From: Rostratula benghalensis
Lineage: Eukaryota; Chordata; Aves; Charadriiformes; Rostratulidae
Reading direction: 5' to 3'
DNA length: 64,000 nucleotides
NCBI GenBank assembly: GCA_013399305.1
Contig: VXAI01000019.1
Location: forward strand, 2,013,034 to 2,077,033
A model generated the notes under the pieces. That model had not been told where the DNA came from. It was given only the letters and a program-made list of their open reading frames with translations, and made no database searches. Positions 22,241 through 34,700 of the stretch are shown one piece after another (position 1 is the first letter of the stretch; each line of letters starts with the position of its first letter). The translations under genes and the position numbers were made by a program.

Positions 22241-24899
22241 AATGGCACGAGATCTGTTTTAAATCAGCAAAGCAGCTGAATTAACCGGGCAGTACTGAGT
22301 ATAGGGAGGTCAGTCATAAGATGTTGCTCCTGGGAGCTGTAGGTTCTCCTGGGCTTGCTTTCATGGCCAGCAACACTCAAGTGAGTGGGGCAAGGGGGAA
22401 GACAGCTCAGTTATTTCTCAGGAATTAATACAAGAAAAATAAATACCACACACGTATGCACAGATGTGATTCAAGTGAGAGTTCTTAAAGTGCCGGGGAC
22501 AGCACATGAGTGGAAATCCCTTGCCTGAAGCAGAGACAGGGAGGGGGATAACTGCTCCATGGGGAGAAGGCACCAGCACGAGGGCGCAGAAGAGAGGGAT
22601 TCTTCACAGCTCTCTGACAAAAGGATGCTCAAAGGTAGTTGAGAGTATCAGTTAAGGCAGGCTTTTTTTCTTTTCCTAGCTAAATTAAAGTGAGCCCATA
22701 CTAAATGGGCTAATTTTGAACCAGAATGACCAGGATTTTGGAGCTCCAGTAAATAGTATGCTATACTAATTACTATCAATGTAATCGTTGGCATGCTAAA
22801 TAAGAACATTCTGACTACTGTGAAAGCTGAGCAGTGAGAAGAGGGTGATAGTGGCCATGGACAAAATAGATATCTGGACTACAGAGGTCCATTTCCCTGA
22901 AGGAGTGATAAAAAGCCTCTGACCAGAAATTGTCTGATACAATTCGAGGTCTTCGCAACATCATTTTTTTTTATTCCCACATCTCTGGCAAACTGCCACC
23001 TCTCTATATACAAAATTTTGTATAATTATTATTTCAAAAAATTGATATGTTAAAGAGTCTTCTCTACCATTTTCCATGTTTCCCTGCCATGTGTTTTTAA
23101 TAAGCCCCTCATCACAGGCAGCATTTTAAAATGGTTTATAGGAGAAAGTTTTCCATAGCCCCCAAGTATGATGCAAAAATGAGTTCAGCCTTACACACAG
23201 AGTTTCCAGCTGCTAACTTCCCGTGGTACAGCTGTGCATCCCTGGAAACACACAACATGTTAGAGGCGTTATCCTTTTTACCTGAGAGAGATCACTGTCA
23301 ACGATTTCCACCAAATGAATTAAATTGACTTCCCATCTTTTAACTTTAGTCTGGAAAAGCATGGCATATGCCTTCAAGCGGTGGTAATTTTGTTCCTTGT
23401 AATTCTGGAATCTGTTTTGAATAACCATGGATTCAACATAGTAAAGTCAAATCCTTTAAGTATTCTGTTAAGATGTTGGGCTTAGTAATGATTTGCATAA
23501 TTAACTGCAGGTAAAATTAAATGGCTTTATCATCTACGTCACCTTGGTTTTGGTCCCTTTCCTCGTTTCATGAAATACAGTATACAGGACTATCAAATCT
23601 AGGTTTTCAGTACCATTCACTATTTCTCTACCTTTTTAACGTATAATACATAACTCCCCATTATGCAGAATCTTTTTTTTAAGTTATTATATCCCAATCT
23701 TTTAATGGTAGCATACTTTGTTTATTTCTCTTCTTTAATAACTATACATTGCAGAGGTGGTTTCACTGAGCCATTCACAATGATATACAAGCCTTTGACT
23801 CTGGTAAAGATAATTTACTGCCATGGGATATTAATATTCCTCTGGACACATCATTCTGTACTGCTTACCATTCACTCTGGCTAACTGAAATTCCTCAGCC
23901 TAATCTTGCAGTAACGAGGGGCGCATGATTTTGCATTACATAAAAACACCGCAGCCATACGGTCAACTTCTTTTTCTGCCTCTTCAATAAACACATTAAC
24001 AACTCTGTTCCATACTCTGGAACCTGGCAGCACACCTCCTATTGTTCTTGTCGTATTTTCTCTGGGGTTTTTTTTTCTTTCACTCACACAGCCTGTTTTT
24101 AATCAATGGCAGCCGTATGCCTTCCAGGGTGGGATCGCTTCGCTTCATGCGTAGTCTCCCGTGCCTGACATTATACCAGCCTTTTTTCCAGGTCCAAACA
24201 CATTTTAATCACCCGGCTCTTTCCGCCCCACCGCGCCGCCGAAGCCCTGAGAAGACTCCAGCAGATTGCAGAAACACTACGGGCCATGCTCGGCATTTCT
24301 AATTCTGGCAGGATAACTCTGCAGCAGCTTGGGTGAGCGTTCTGCAAGGCCGTCTGGGTTTACTATGACATTTCACAAGCATTTCATTACGACGAAGCCT
24401 TTTTGGGAAGGAGTGAGTCAGCACAACCTTAGGCCACCTTCTCTTGGACAAACCATCAGCCATGAATGAACATGGCCGGCCACCGCAGCCTCTTGGGCAC
24501 TACACCACGGCAACCTGCAACGCTTGCTGTTCATTAGGTGTTATTCCGAAACATTGTTTGCAAATGAAGCAGCACTTTCCTTAACCAAAGGTTTTAAAGT
24601 ATGTTCAAGGGGGGTTAAGCATCACCATCCCTATGTTGGAGAAAGCATTGGGCACCAGGCATTAGATGGGGGAGGCATCTTTGGTAGCACCCAAAGAAGC
24701 ATGCTGGATGCCTGAGATCCGAAACTACTTGGGTGATACGAAACTACTTGAGTAAAGAGTTGAGCTGCTCCATGGCATGGCACCAAGCTTCAAGGTACGC
24801 GATAGCCATGTTGTGCCATCACCTACAACAGGCCAGGGCAGGCAGGCCCCAAGGCAACCCACCAGGCGCAGAAAACCAAGCCATGAGAAGATGCAATCT

Positions 24900-25429
24900 G
24901 CCTGGCTCTGTTCGGACCCCGCCTGGAACAGTGTGTCCAGCTCTGGAGCTCCCAACTTGAAGACATGGACATGTTGGAGTTGGTCCAGAGGAGACCACAA
25001 AGACGCTCAGAGGACTGGAGCCCCTCTGCTGTGAGGACAGGCTGAGAGAGCTGGGGTTGTTCAGCCTGGAGAAGAGAAAGCTCCAGGGAGACCTCAGAGC
25101 TCCTTCCAGTACCTGAAGGGGCTACGGAAGAGATGGGGAGGGACTCTTGGTCAGGGAGTGGAGTGATAGAACCAGCGGTTGTGGTTTTAAACTGGAAGAG
25201 AGGAGATTTAGATTAGACTTAAGGAGAGCTTCTTTACTGTGAGAGTGGTGAGACACTGGCCCAGGTTGCCCAGAGAAGCTGTGGCTGCCCCATCCCTGAA
25301 GGGGTTCAAGGCCAGGCTGGATGGGGCTTTGGAGCAACCTGGTCTGGTGGGAGGTGTCCCTGCCCATGGCAGGGGGGTTGGAACTCGATGGTCTTCAAGG
25401 TCCCCTCCAACCCAAACCGCTCCATGACC
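24900..25429 (+). mobile_element. CR1 LINE 3' region, sense, abutting the ZDHHC2 promoter
   Basis: Blocks include 'gtgtccagctctggagctcc', 'gctggggttgttcagcctgg', 'gaagctgtggctgccccatc', 'caaggccaggctggatgggg' and 'caaggtcccctccaaccc'. The terminus has decayed (ccgctccatgacc rather than an attctatg repeat). It ends about 40 bases before the first GC box of the ZDHHC2 CpG island and about 180 bases before the chosen start codon. Confidence 0.93.
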
Positions 25430-25607
25430 CCGTCACGCTGCGGCCTCTCGGATGGGCCCTTCCCCTGTCAGGGCGGGCGGTGGGAGGAGCGGCCGTGCCA
25501 GAGAGCTCTGTCAGCGCGGGAAGGAGGGACCGGGGCGGGCTCCGGCGGGGCGCTCGGCCGGGGCCCGGAACCCCGGGAGGGAGGCGACCGGGATGCGGTG
25601 CAAGAAG

Positions 25608-25794
25608 ATGGCGGCCCCGCCGCCGCCGCCGCCACCACCACCACCACCACCACCACCAGCAGCAGCCGGTTCGGCGGGGGGTTGTATGGGCTTGAGGCGA
25701 CGCTGCCAGCGGCTGCTCTACTGGGTGCCGGTCCTCTTCATTTCCAGCATCCTCTGCTGGTCCTACTACGCCTATGTCACCCAGCTCTGCCTCC
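25608..25794 (+). CDS. ZDHHC2: ZDHHC2 exon 1 (start, polyproline tract, TM1)
   Basis: The exon begins MAA followed by 14 Pro (five ccg then nine cca codons), [11 protein letters not shown], then [14 protein letters not shown] and the rest of TM1, [11 protein letters not shown], and ends at the donor gtgagt leaving one base. From the RRRC motif onward it matches the family closely. The upstream part is low-complexity, so the start is chosen on Kozak context (A at -3, G at +4). Confidence 0.9.
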
Positions 25795-28700
25795 GTGAGT
25801 GCCGCCGGGGGAAGGGCCGGGGCGGGGGTGCGGCGGGTTCCNNNNNNNNNNNNNNNNNNNNNNNNNNNNNNNNNNNNNNNNNNNNNNNNNNNNNNNNNNN
25901 NNNNNNNNNNNNNNNNNNNNNNNNNNNNNNNNNNNNNNNNNNNNNNNNNNNNNNNNNNNNNNNNNNNNNNNNNNNNNNNNNNNNNNNNNNNNNNNNNNNN
26001 NNNNNNNNNNNNNNNNNNNNNNNNNNNNNNNNNNNNNNNNNNNNNNNNNNNNNNNNNNNNNNNNNNNNNNNNNNNNNNNNNNNNNNNNNNNNNNNNNNNN
26101 NNCCCGCCATTTGGTCGCCCGTGGTCTCCAGTTCCTTGGGAAAGTCCTCCCCGCCGTGCCCCTTGGCTCTCTTCCTTAGCCTGAGGCAAAGGATTCATCG
26201 AACGGGGATTATGCGAGTAGCGGAGCCGAAAGGGTTTATAAAATTGAGGAGGAACACGCCTTAGGGGTTGCCTGCCTTTCCCCTTCTGCTGTGGGTGAGG
26301 TTCACCGTGGCCGTTGGTCATTGAAGGTCCGTGTCCGAGGAGCAGTGCTGAGGGGAAAATAGCCAGCTGAAGTCCATCCTGATCATCAACCAGCAGCGTG
26401 GCCAGGAAGGCCAACAGCATCATGGCTTGTATCAGGAATAACATGGCAGTGATGGACCCCCTTTACTGGGCACTGCGTGAGGCCCCACCTCGAGTGCTGT
26501 GTCCAGTTTTGGGCCCCTCACTACCAGAAAGACATTGAGGTGCTGGAGCTGGTCCAGAGAAGGGCAGTGAAGCTGGTGAAGGCTTCAGAGCAGCTGAGGG
26601 AGATGGGGTTATTCAGCCTGGAGAAAAGGTGGCTGAGGGGAGACCTCCTCACTCTCTACAACTCCCTGAAAGGAGGTTGTAACCAGGTGGGGGGTCAGTC
26701 TCTTCTCCCAAGTAACAAGCAATAGGACAAGAGGAAACGGCCTCAAATTGTGCCAGGATATCAGGAAAAATGTCTTCACCAAAAGCGTTATCAACCACTG
26801 GGACAGGCTGCCCGGGGAAGCGGGGGAATCGCCACCCCTGAAGGTATTTAAAAGGCGGGTAGACATGGTGCTGAGGGACATGGTTTAGTGGTGGGCTTGG
26901 CAGTCTGAGGTTAGTGGTTGGTCTTGATGATCTTCCTTCCAATCGAGTTGATTCTATGATTCTATGTGCCTGTATAACTTTGCCAGACTTCAGCTGTTCA
27001 TGTTGAAAATCTTGGCAGTTTGGTACCTAATTTTGGATGTTGGTTGGGTTTGTTTTTTTAACAGAAGACTGTGATAACATTTTTGTCCTACAGATGCTTG
27101 GCTGAGCAGTTGACACATTAAAATGATTGCCAGGCCTAGCACCTCTGTTTTGGAGGGAGGTATCAAGACGTGGTGTGGTTCCTATATTGGAGGTGGGCTT
27201 TTTACATATTTTTTTTTTTTTTTTTTTTTACTAAAAGCATTAAAATCTGTTAGATTTACATGCTGCTTTTCAACTAGAAATTGGGACTCCAGTTGCTGTG
27301 CCTTCAGGAGAGGAGGATTGAAGTGTCTGCTTCCAGTGCAAGGCAGAGAATTGTCTGGAAGCTTGTGGGAGAAGTTGGCTGAGTGAGCCTGGAAAGGGGA
27401 GCTGTAAGCTGACATGAGGAGGGCAAAGATGTTTTTGGGGGAAAGTGACCATCTTTAGTTAACATCTGTCCTAATATACATCCCTGTGATGCTTACACAT
27501 TATGGTAGGCTTGATTCCCGTGCTACTGTTTGAGTTACCTACTGTATTTTTTTCTTCTGTGTAATTCTGTATAACAGAGGAAAGATTTTACCTTATCTGA
27601 AAGCAGGAAATGGCATGTTTGAAACTTGCGTCAAACTAAACTGTGGTACCTTGAGAACTGCTCAAGTCCTGTGATGGGACGGGAGAAAGAGGGAATCCTG
27701 AGGCTCAACTAAAACATCTTTTACTGAATTCTTTTATATGGAAAAAGGGGATTCCTTTTTTTGTTTCCCACCACCCACCCCCCCTTCCTAATTCTGCCTG
27801 GCTCACCATTTTTTGAATTCAGCATAGTAGCTGTCCGCCACTTCCGTTAATTCCGCCTCTTAGCTATATCTGGATGTTTTCCCTTGCTTTTGGCATACGA
27901 AGATAAAATAAACTTACGTCTTGTCTTACTAATGATTATTTAGTGTAAACAACAGAAGGAGTAGCTAACAACTCTGAGAACAGAAGCCACAACGGCAGGA
28001 ATAGGCTGTAAGCGCTTCAGCGCTTTGAAGCCAGCCCCTCTACTCAGTGCATCTTGTATTCCTGCAGCACCGCCTGCTAAACAGGGCATACATTGCTGCT
28101 GATTTTACTGCTGCTCACTGTCACTGATGCTAGTGACAGCACACAGGGAACAGTGCTAACCCCTGTGCAGTAGGACTTAGCAAGGACTTCGCACAGTTGT
28201 AATGCAGGTGGATTACAGGAGCTTTCACTAAGGAGAAAGGTTTGCAAATGTAGTATTTTAAATGTTTTTTGCAATTTCAACTGAGCCTTGTAGGAGGTAG
28301 ATGGTAATTTTTTTAAAAAAGGAAAAGCCTACTAAGATGATTCCTTTCATCCCTAACGTTGCAAAGTTCCAGTATTGAGCAGCATTTTAGAAACAGAAAA
28401 AGGAACTCACAACTTTCAACTTTAGTGTTACCATGTCCAGAGTTCCTTCTTTTTTATTAGTGGATGCAATTAAGTGATCGCACTGCTTTACCCTTTAAGG
28501 AAAATGAGAAACAGTTACATTCTTCCTGCTGGTTATAGAATACTGGAATTAAATGTGTAAATGAAATTATTTTAAAACCGATTGCTCCTCTTTAATCCAG
28601 TTCCATTTTCTTCATTTTGCTGGTGCTGTCATCCTACAACCCCTGCCTGGCAGTAGTAGTTATCTTTTTTCCCAATAACTTCCTTTGTGTTTAAAATTAA

Positions 28701-31700
28701 TGGGCCTTTAAGTCTTCCTTGCCTTAAAAAAAATAAATTGAATGTGTTTAAGAAAACCTGAGGGTTATAGATTTGTTGGTTTTCCTCTGAAAAGATGAGG
28801 AAATAGTGGCAGTGCACGATGAGTACACTGAACTTTGATAGCTGAAGCTACTGAAATTTCAGCCTAGGATGTATGGAACAACACTAACATGAAGTGCAAG
28901 CAAAATTCTTTCCCCCAGCTCCTGCTTCTATGAGTCTATGCTCAGAAAATACGAACATGGTTCAGTAAACTGTTTGCAAAGGAAATAATGACTCTTACGT
29001 CTTCCTTCTTAGGTGCATCTCTAATTTGGGTTAGTAGACCTGTAAAAGACTTAGAGTAGTTATCCACTCTGTGCGTTGGGGAAGGCAGAACGGGTACTTA
29101 CTTGCAGTTTCTGACAGTTGTATTGTATATGTTGGGTTTTTTTACATGCCACTGATTTTAATTCTAAGGAGAATGCTATTGCTCAGGGAATCCTGTCTGA
29201 AAACGCAGCTTGAATTTTAAATTTTGAGGAAGGAAAATAGATTTGCCTTGGAACACAGAAACAAGCAATAAACATTTTCTGACTACTTCAGCGAAGGGAA
29301 AGGGAGGAAATGTTGCCACCTGGTGAGTGATTTGCCTGATTTGGAAAGGAGTAAGTAACTTCAGCGCAGTTAAAGATGGGGGCAATGAGACATTCACAAT
29401 ATGACCAGGAGAGCTCATAAGCCACATCTTTTGAGTTTGGAATAGAGTATGTGACTGGGGTCTGTCCACAGCTACCCTCAGTATGGAATAGAGAAATGTG
29501 GAATGTTACCCAGCTTCTAAAGATGTTAATGATCGTGACAGATTTATGCTGGAGGACCAGATTGATTAGTGCTGAATCGAGGATTTTGACTCTGTGTAAC
29601 ATCAGTAGAATGGAATTACAGGATAAAAAGCTGCTTAATTCATCACAGTTTAGAGTCAGAATTAATGCATGCCCTGTAGGCATGGCACAGTGTCATCAAG
29701 GGATCAGAAAATATGGAGATAGAAGCTGATAGAGAAAAAAAAAAAGTGGGGGGGGGTGTTGTTGGGGCGAAGGTAAGGCCCAAGATTTGGTCAGCTGGGT
29801 TTTTGCTCTTTGCTCAGTATGTTCTCCAAATGGATCAAAGGATTTATGGTAATTGCTGCTTATGTCTTGTAATCATCTAGAGCTTACATTTGGCTATAGA
29901 AATACAAGTGCCTTTTAACGCTGCAGTTGACTATTGTCAAATAACAGTTAAATACCCTGTCTGTACATTGGCTGCTAAGGTAGCAAAGGACTGTGATCAA
30001 AGCAAATAGGTATTTTTATACCGTATTTTGCAAACACCACATTTTTTTCCTCTTCTGAGATCCCTGGTTGCTTTCAGAACTGTCTTAAACCTGGCAGCTG
30101 TGGTAAAATTGGCTTCTGAATTTTAGCCAGCGCTACTCCTGTGCATTTCTCAAATTTCATTTGATTTCTCTCTCAGACTTTTAGAGGCGGCTGCTGTTCT
30201 CCACTTCTGAAATTCAATCAAAATGCGTCCTGAGTATGACTGGTTATGTCTCCATGTAGTGGCTGTGTACTGTATAAGCTGTGTGCCTTGAAATTTAAAC
30301 ATGGCTTTGAGTTGAGAACATAAGGTCCATGGTGAAGATATAATAATCTGATAAGATTGTGGGTTTGGTTAAAGGTTTAATGCTGCTTGATATACAGCAG
30401 CTTGAATGGCTGTTCGTGTCAGGGTGTACTCTTTGCTAAAAGGGACTGGTCATACAACTTCTCTGGAAGTAGTCTTCAGTCTCCATTTAGACCTTGTGTC
30501 TTGGAAAGTAAATGGGAAGTCTGTAAAGAAGAAAGATTAGACCAATTATTAAGTCAAACTCAGTTTGGGGTTTGTGACCTTACCTAAAGGTACCCAACAG
30601 CAGCGTGCTGCTGGGTAGGTGGGGGGTGATGTGGTTTGGTGGGCACAGGGATAAAATGAACTTGCCAAAACATTCACAGATGCTGTCAAATCCAAACGTA
30701 TGGCTTGTTGATGACTACTTGCACCAACCTTAAATCTCCCAGAAATATTTCTGTTACTTTTGGCCTGAAGCGCAGCACTGGTGGCAGAGTCTCCACCTTG
30801 TCACTCCGAATCAATGCAAATCACTGCTTTGTCTGGCAAAGAGGTAGTTTTTATTGCAAGCACTGTTGGTTTGTGGTTTGGTTTTTGTTTTTTTTTCCAA
30901 AAAGACTATTGCAGACAAGGATAGAACACTTGTCACAACTATAAAACACTTTTGTGTGTACAGAGAGCTGAGTTAAACTGCATCTATACATCAGTGTTTT
31001 ACAGCTTCAAATATGCTATAAAGATAAAATACGTACTTAGTTTTGTGAATCAGATCCAAGATGTTAAATTCTATAAAAGTTTAAGAGAAACAGCTATTTT
31101 TAGATGTGGCTGCAGAGTCTCTGAATCAGATGTACCTTATTTTCCCATTCCAAAGTTCTACATATTTTAAAAATGTGCATAAAATACAGGAGAAAGATTT
31201 TGTAAGTCCACTTCCATCAAAGCTTTAAAAATTTAATTGCTTTCTCTGGTCTCCATTTTTTTTAAAAAAAAAACAAACATCTAACCATTAAATTTACTGT
31301 TCAGAAACTTTCATTTTGGGGTTTTGAAGTCAAGGAAAATTTAATGTTAGAAAACCAATGCAAATTTTTTACATGAATTTTATCTTTCAAAATCTTTTGG
31401 ATTTGATGGTAGCAATGTGTCTTGCCATTTCTCTAGCTGTATGGAAATGGATGCCTACTTAATTTTCTGCGGGTGAGTGCTAATAAAGATTTCTGGAGAA
31501 AATGAGCTGCAGTTTGAGAAATGGGAAATCCATTTCTATCACTGAACTGAAGTCTGACCCAGTGCAAGGTGCCTTGCGATGTGGCTTCTCTTCTTGGCAA
31601 ACTAATTTGGTGATGGATTTGTAGCAGGCAGTTTCAAGATACTGTGATGCCTCTTTGCTTGCCAAGCATGCTTCATGGCTTTCTCCCAGTGAGGAAGACT

Positions 31701-34700
31701 ACCAGAAATGTGGGATGAATTTCCCCACCCTTCTCCAGGTGTCCTTTCCATCCTGGACTTCTTCCTGTCTTTCATAACAGGGTTTTCTGTCCTCAGTCTC
31801 TGTTGTTTTTTGCAAGTGTGGGCTGTTCAGCAGCATTGACTGCTGCGTGTGCTGTTCCTGTTTCTGGCTGCTGTGGCTCGGGGCAAGCAGGGATCCATGT
31901 TTCTGGCTCAGGAAAGTGGTGTCTACGTTGGCTGAAGTCCTGTGCGCGTCCCAGTCCGATCCCTAATTCTGGTGAGCAGCGTCTGCAAGCTGCGTAACGA
32001 AACGGAGAGGCTCTGATTGTGTGCTGGTCTGCTGGTACTGCACTGCAAACACCATCCTGAGGCTTTAGCAGTGGAAGGCATCTTCTTAATGCAATTGGCC
32101 CCTGCAGTATCTTAGGCGAACAGAGCTGTAACTTTTTAATGACTTCTCGAAGACAGGTCATGGTTTTATAATTACCTCCTTCTCTGAGTATACGGGAGCA
32201 TCACGCCATTCCTCCCTCAGGGGGTTTTTACTGTTTTCTCTCACATTATAGAAATTGCTTAATGGTTGGGATTGGTGTGTCCTTGATGTTTATTTTAGTC
32301 ATTGTAGGCATAAATGCTTTTAACCCATATTATTTATATGCTATTTGACTACCAGTAAGTGAATTTGCAGCATTTAAGCTGGTATTTATTAATGACAGGA
32401 TGCACACAGCCTGACCTACTTTTCTGTGCACTGCCAGCAATGAATATAACCCTTTGGAAGAGAAATGAGAAAACTGCAAGAAAGACTGATATAAATGATT
32501 CACAGAAGATTACACAATCAAATACCATTGAATCATATAACAAAGCTGTATCACTGAAAAATATAAAATTTGTTTTAAGTAAATATATTGCGTGCCGTTC
32601 GGAAGGTTGGGAAAATAGCAAGTGTTTCTTTGATCAAATCCAAAATAAGAGGGTTTTTTTCATGTTAGAAAATGATTTTGCATGCACTTAAACAGTGTGA
32701 TTTTAGAATGACAAGCATGTTGTTACCCTAACAAGTCTTTGTATTGTGGTCATTCTACAAATAGAGGAAGTTTAATTTTTAAAGAAAAATTTAAGAGAGA
32801 GTTTGATTTGTAAGGGCTTCTCTCCCACCCACCTCCAATTTAAATTGGGCACTTAAATTTTAGCCTGCGTGGTCTGCAGCTCCTGACTGTCAGAAACGTT
32901 TGGCTTCCAAATTAGAAACCTCAAAAGCTGAAAAGATGGTCCACCGGACCCTGAAGAGCACATTTCATCCCAGAGGGGACAGAGATTTTTAAAAGCTCTA
33001 GGCTTGCAGTCAGGGAGAAATTAATAAATACGCATTTATTAGTTGTATCGCTTCTTTACTTACAGATGTGTAGAAAAGTTAAAAGTCTCAGATGCATCAA
33101 TTAATACATTTTACCCAAGTTTAAGGGGGGAAGAGAGATGACAACTGCTTTCACAGTGATGTTCCATGCCATTCCCTTGTTAGGAGAGAAAAATGTCACA
33201 AATTACTGTGAAAGGTGGTTTTTCTAAGTAGAAGTTAGTTTGAAACTGGTGATTCTGCGGTGTATGTTTGGCTACAGCTTCTTAATTAGCAGAGAGTAGT
33301 TAACTCCAAGAAGACTGGCAACATTTCTGCATGCTTTGCTGACCATACCAAGTGGAGAAAGAAAATCAGCATTTGTGTATTGGCTGGTTTCTCCTAATCT
33401 GCCAGCTCCAGCATTTCTAAATCATAGATCGATTCTGAAGATGTCTTTTGTGGTTTATTTTTCTGGTAGGTGGCTGTTTGCTTACAATTTTACAGTTCCT
33501 GTGCATTGTTGTACTGCAGCATCTCTGCTCTTAAGAGTCAAATGTATCCCTGTTCCCTCAGCTTCTCTCTAGCAGTTGTCTAGGTGGGTATTTGGCTTAT
33601 CAACCTCTAAAGATTTCTCTTGGCTGAACTAGAAAACGGAGGGCAGAATAAAGTTTTCTTTATAGTGCCTTATGCAACTTCTGTGATGTCTTTCTGATTT
33701 TGCAAAGAACTTAATGAACATGCTTATTTACTCTTTTCCCTCCGGTAAGGTAGATGCTGATTTTTGCTGAGCTATAGTCAAATCTCCATTTTAATAGACT
33801 TATAATTATAGAGTTGTGGAATAATTAGTGTTTGAGAGGACCTCAGCTCATCTAGTCCAGCCTCCTAATCAAAGCAGGGTTAAGTGTGAGGTGACCCAGA
33901 TTGTTCAGGGTTTTATCCGGTTGAGTCTTGAAAAGCTCCAGAGATGGAGACTGTACCTACAGCATGTCTGGACAACTTGCTCTACAGGTAGATGGTTCTC
34001 ATGGTGGCAAAGTTTCTTCTTGTATCAAATCTCATCCTGTCATTTCAACTTACACCTACTGGCTCTTGTCCTCCTACCCTGCACCATTGTAAAGATCCCA
34101 GGTCCACCTCCTCAATGCTTCCATGGAGGTCCTGTTAGGTCCTCCCAGAGCTGCATCTTCTCCGGGCTGAACAAGCCTCAGCTCAGAGGATGAATGATCT
34201 GGTCCCTACCAGCTTGGTCACTCTCCCTTGGACTTGTTTCTGTCTTGTGCTGGAAGGCCAAAAGCTGGGGGTAATGTTCTGGATGTGGTCTGAATGCTGC
34301 CTATGGGGTGATAGTCCCTTCCCTTGACTGGACTGGCTTGGCCTTGGCTAATGCAGCCCAGGAGGATGGTGGCCGGGTGCTACTGGGTGATGTTCAGGTC
34401 AGGGCTGACCCAGCCCTGCCATCCCCAGGCTGTGTCATTTCAGGGGGCTGTTTCTTTACAGGTGCAAGACTTGGCCTCTGCCCTCACTGAATTCCCCAAG
34501 GGTCTTGTTGGCCCATTCCTGCAGCCTGTCTGGGTCCCTCTGGATGGCAGTCCTACACACAGGCATACCAGCTGATGACCCCAGGGTGGTGTCATCTCTA
34601 AACTCGATGAATATTCACTCTTCCAGAGCATTGGTTGTGGTGTTGAGCAGCACTGGTCCCACAGTGCATCCTTGCGTTGTGCAAGGTGTATTTAAATAGC

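Larger units (their letters stand above)
19271..24899. other. Intergenic region between MICU3 and ZDHHC2
   Basis: About 5.6 kb with no supported gene. It contains a poly(A)-tailed segment ending at 20932, an antisense CR1 at 21843-22240, and otherwise unique AT-rich DNA. The ORFs at 20189-20599, 20482-20886, 21839-22150 and 24042-24302 were examined; the third is CR1 antisense and the others match no family I know. A short imperfect repeat (gaaactacttg at 24721 and 24740) precedes the next CR1. Confidence 0.6.
25430..25841 (+). promoter_or_regulatory. ZDHHC2: CpG island and TATA-less promoter of ZDHHC2
   Basis: GC content and CpG density rise sharply here against an AT-rich background. GC boxes of the Sp1 type are visible at 25471-25480 (gggcgggcgg), 25531-25540 (cggggcgggc) and around 25819-25828 (ggggcggggg). 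No TATA box is seen. The island continues through exon 1 into the assembly gap. Broad-start CpG promoters of this sort are usual for widely expressed genes; the exact start site is not visible. Confidence 0.8.

Noticed and set aside
25395..26444. A 349-codon minus-strand ORF and several plus-strand ORFs across the ZDHHC2 promoter
   Set aside because: They run through the block of N, and outside it are shadows of exon 1, the CCN repeat and GC-rich promoter DNA.
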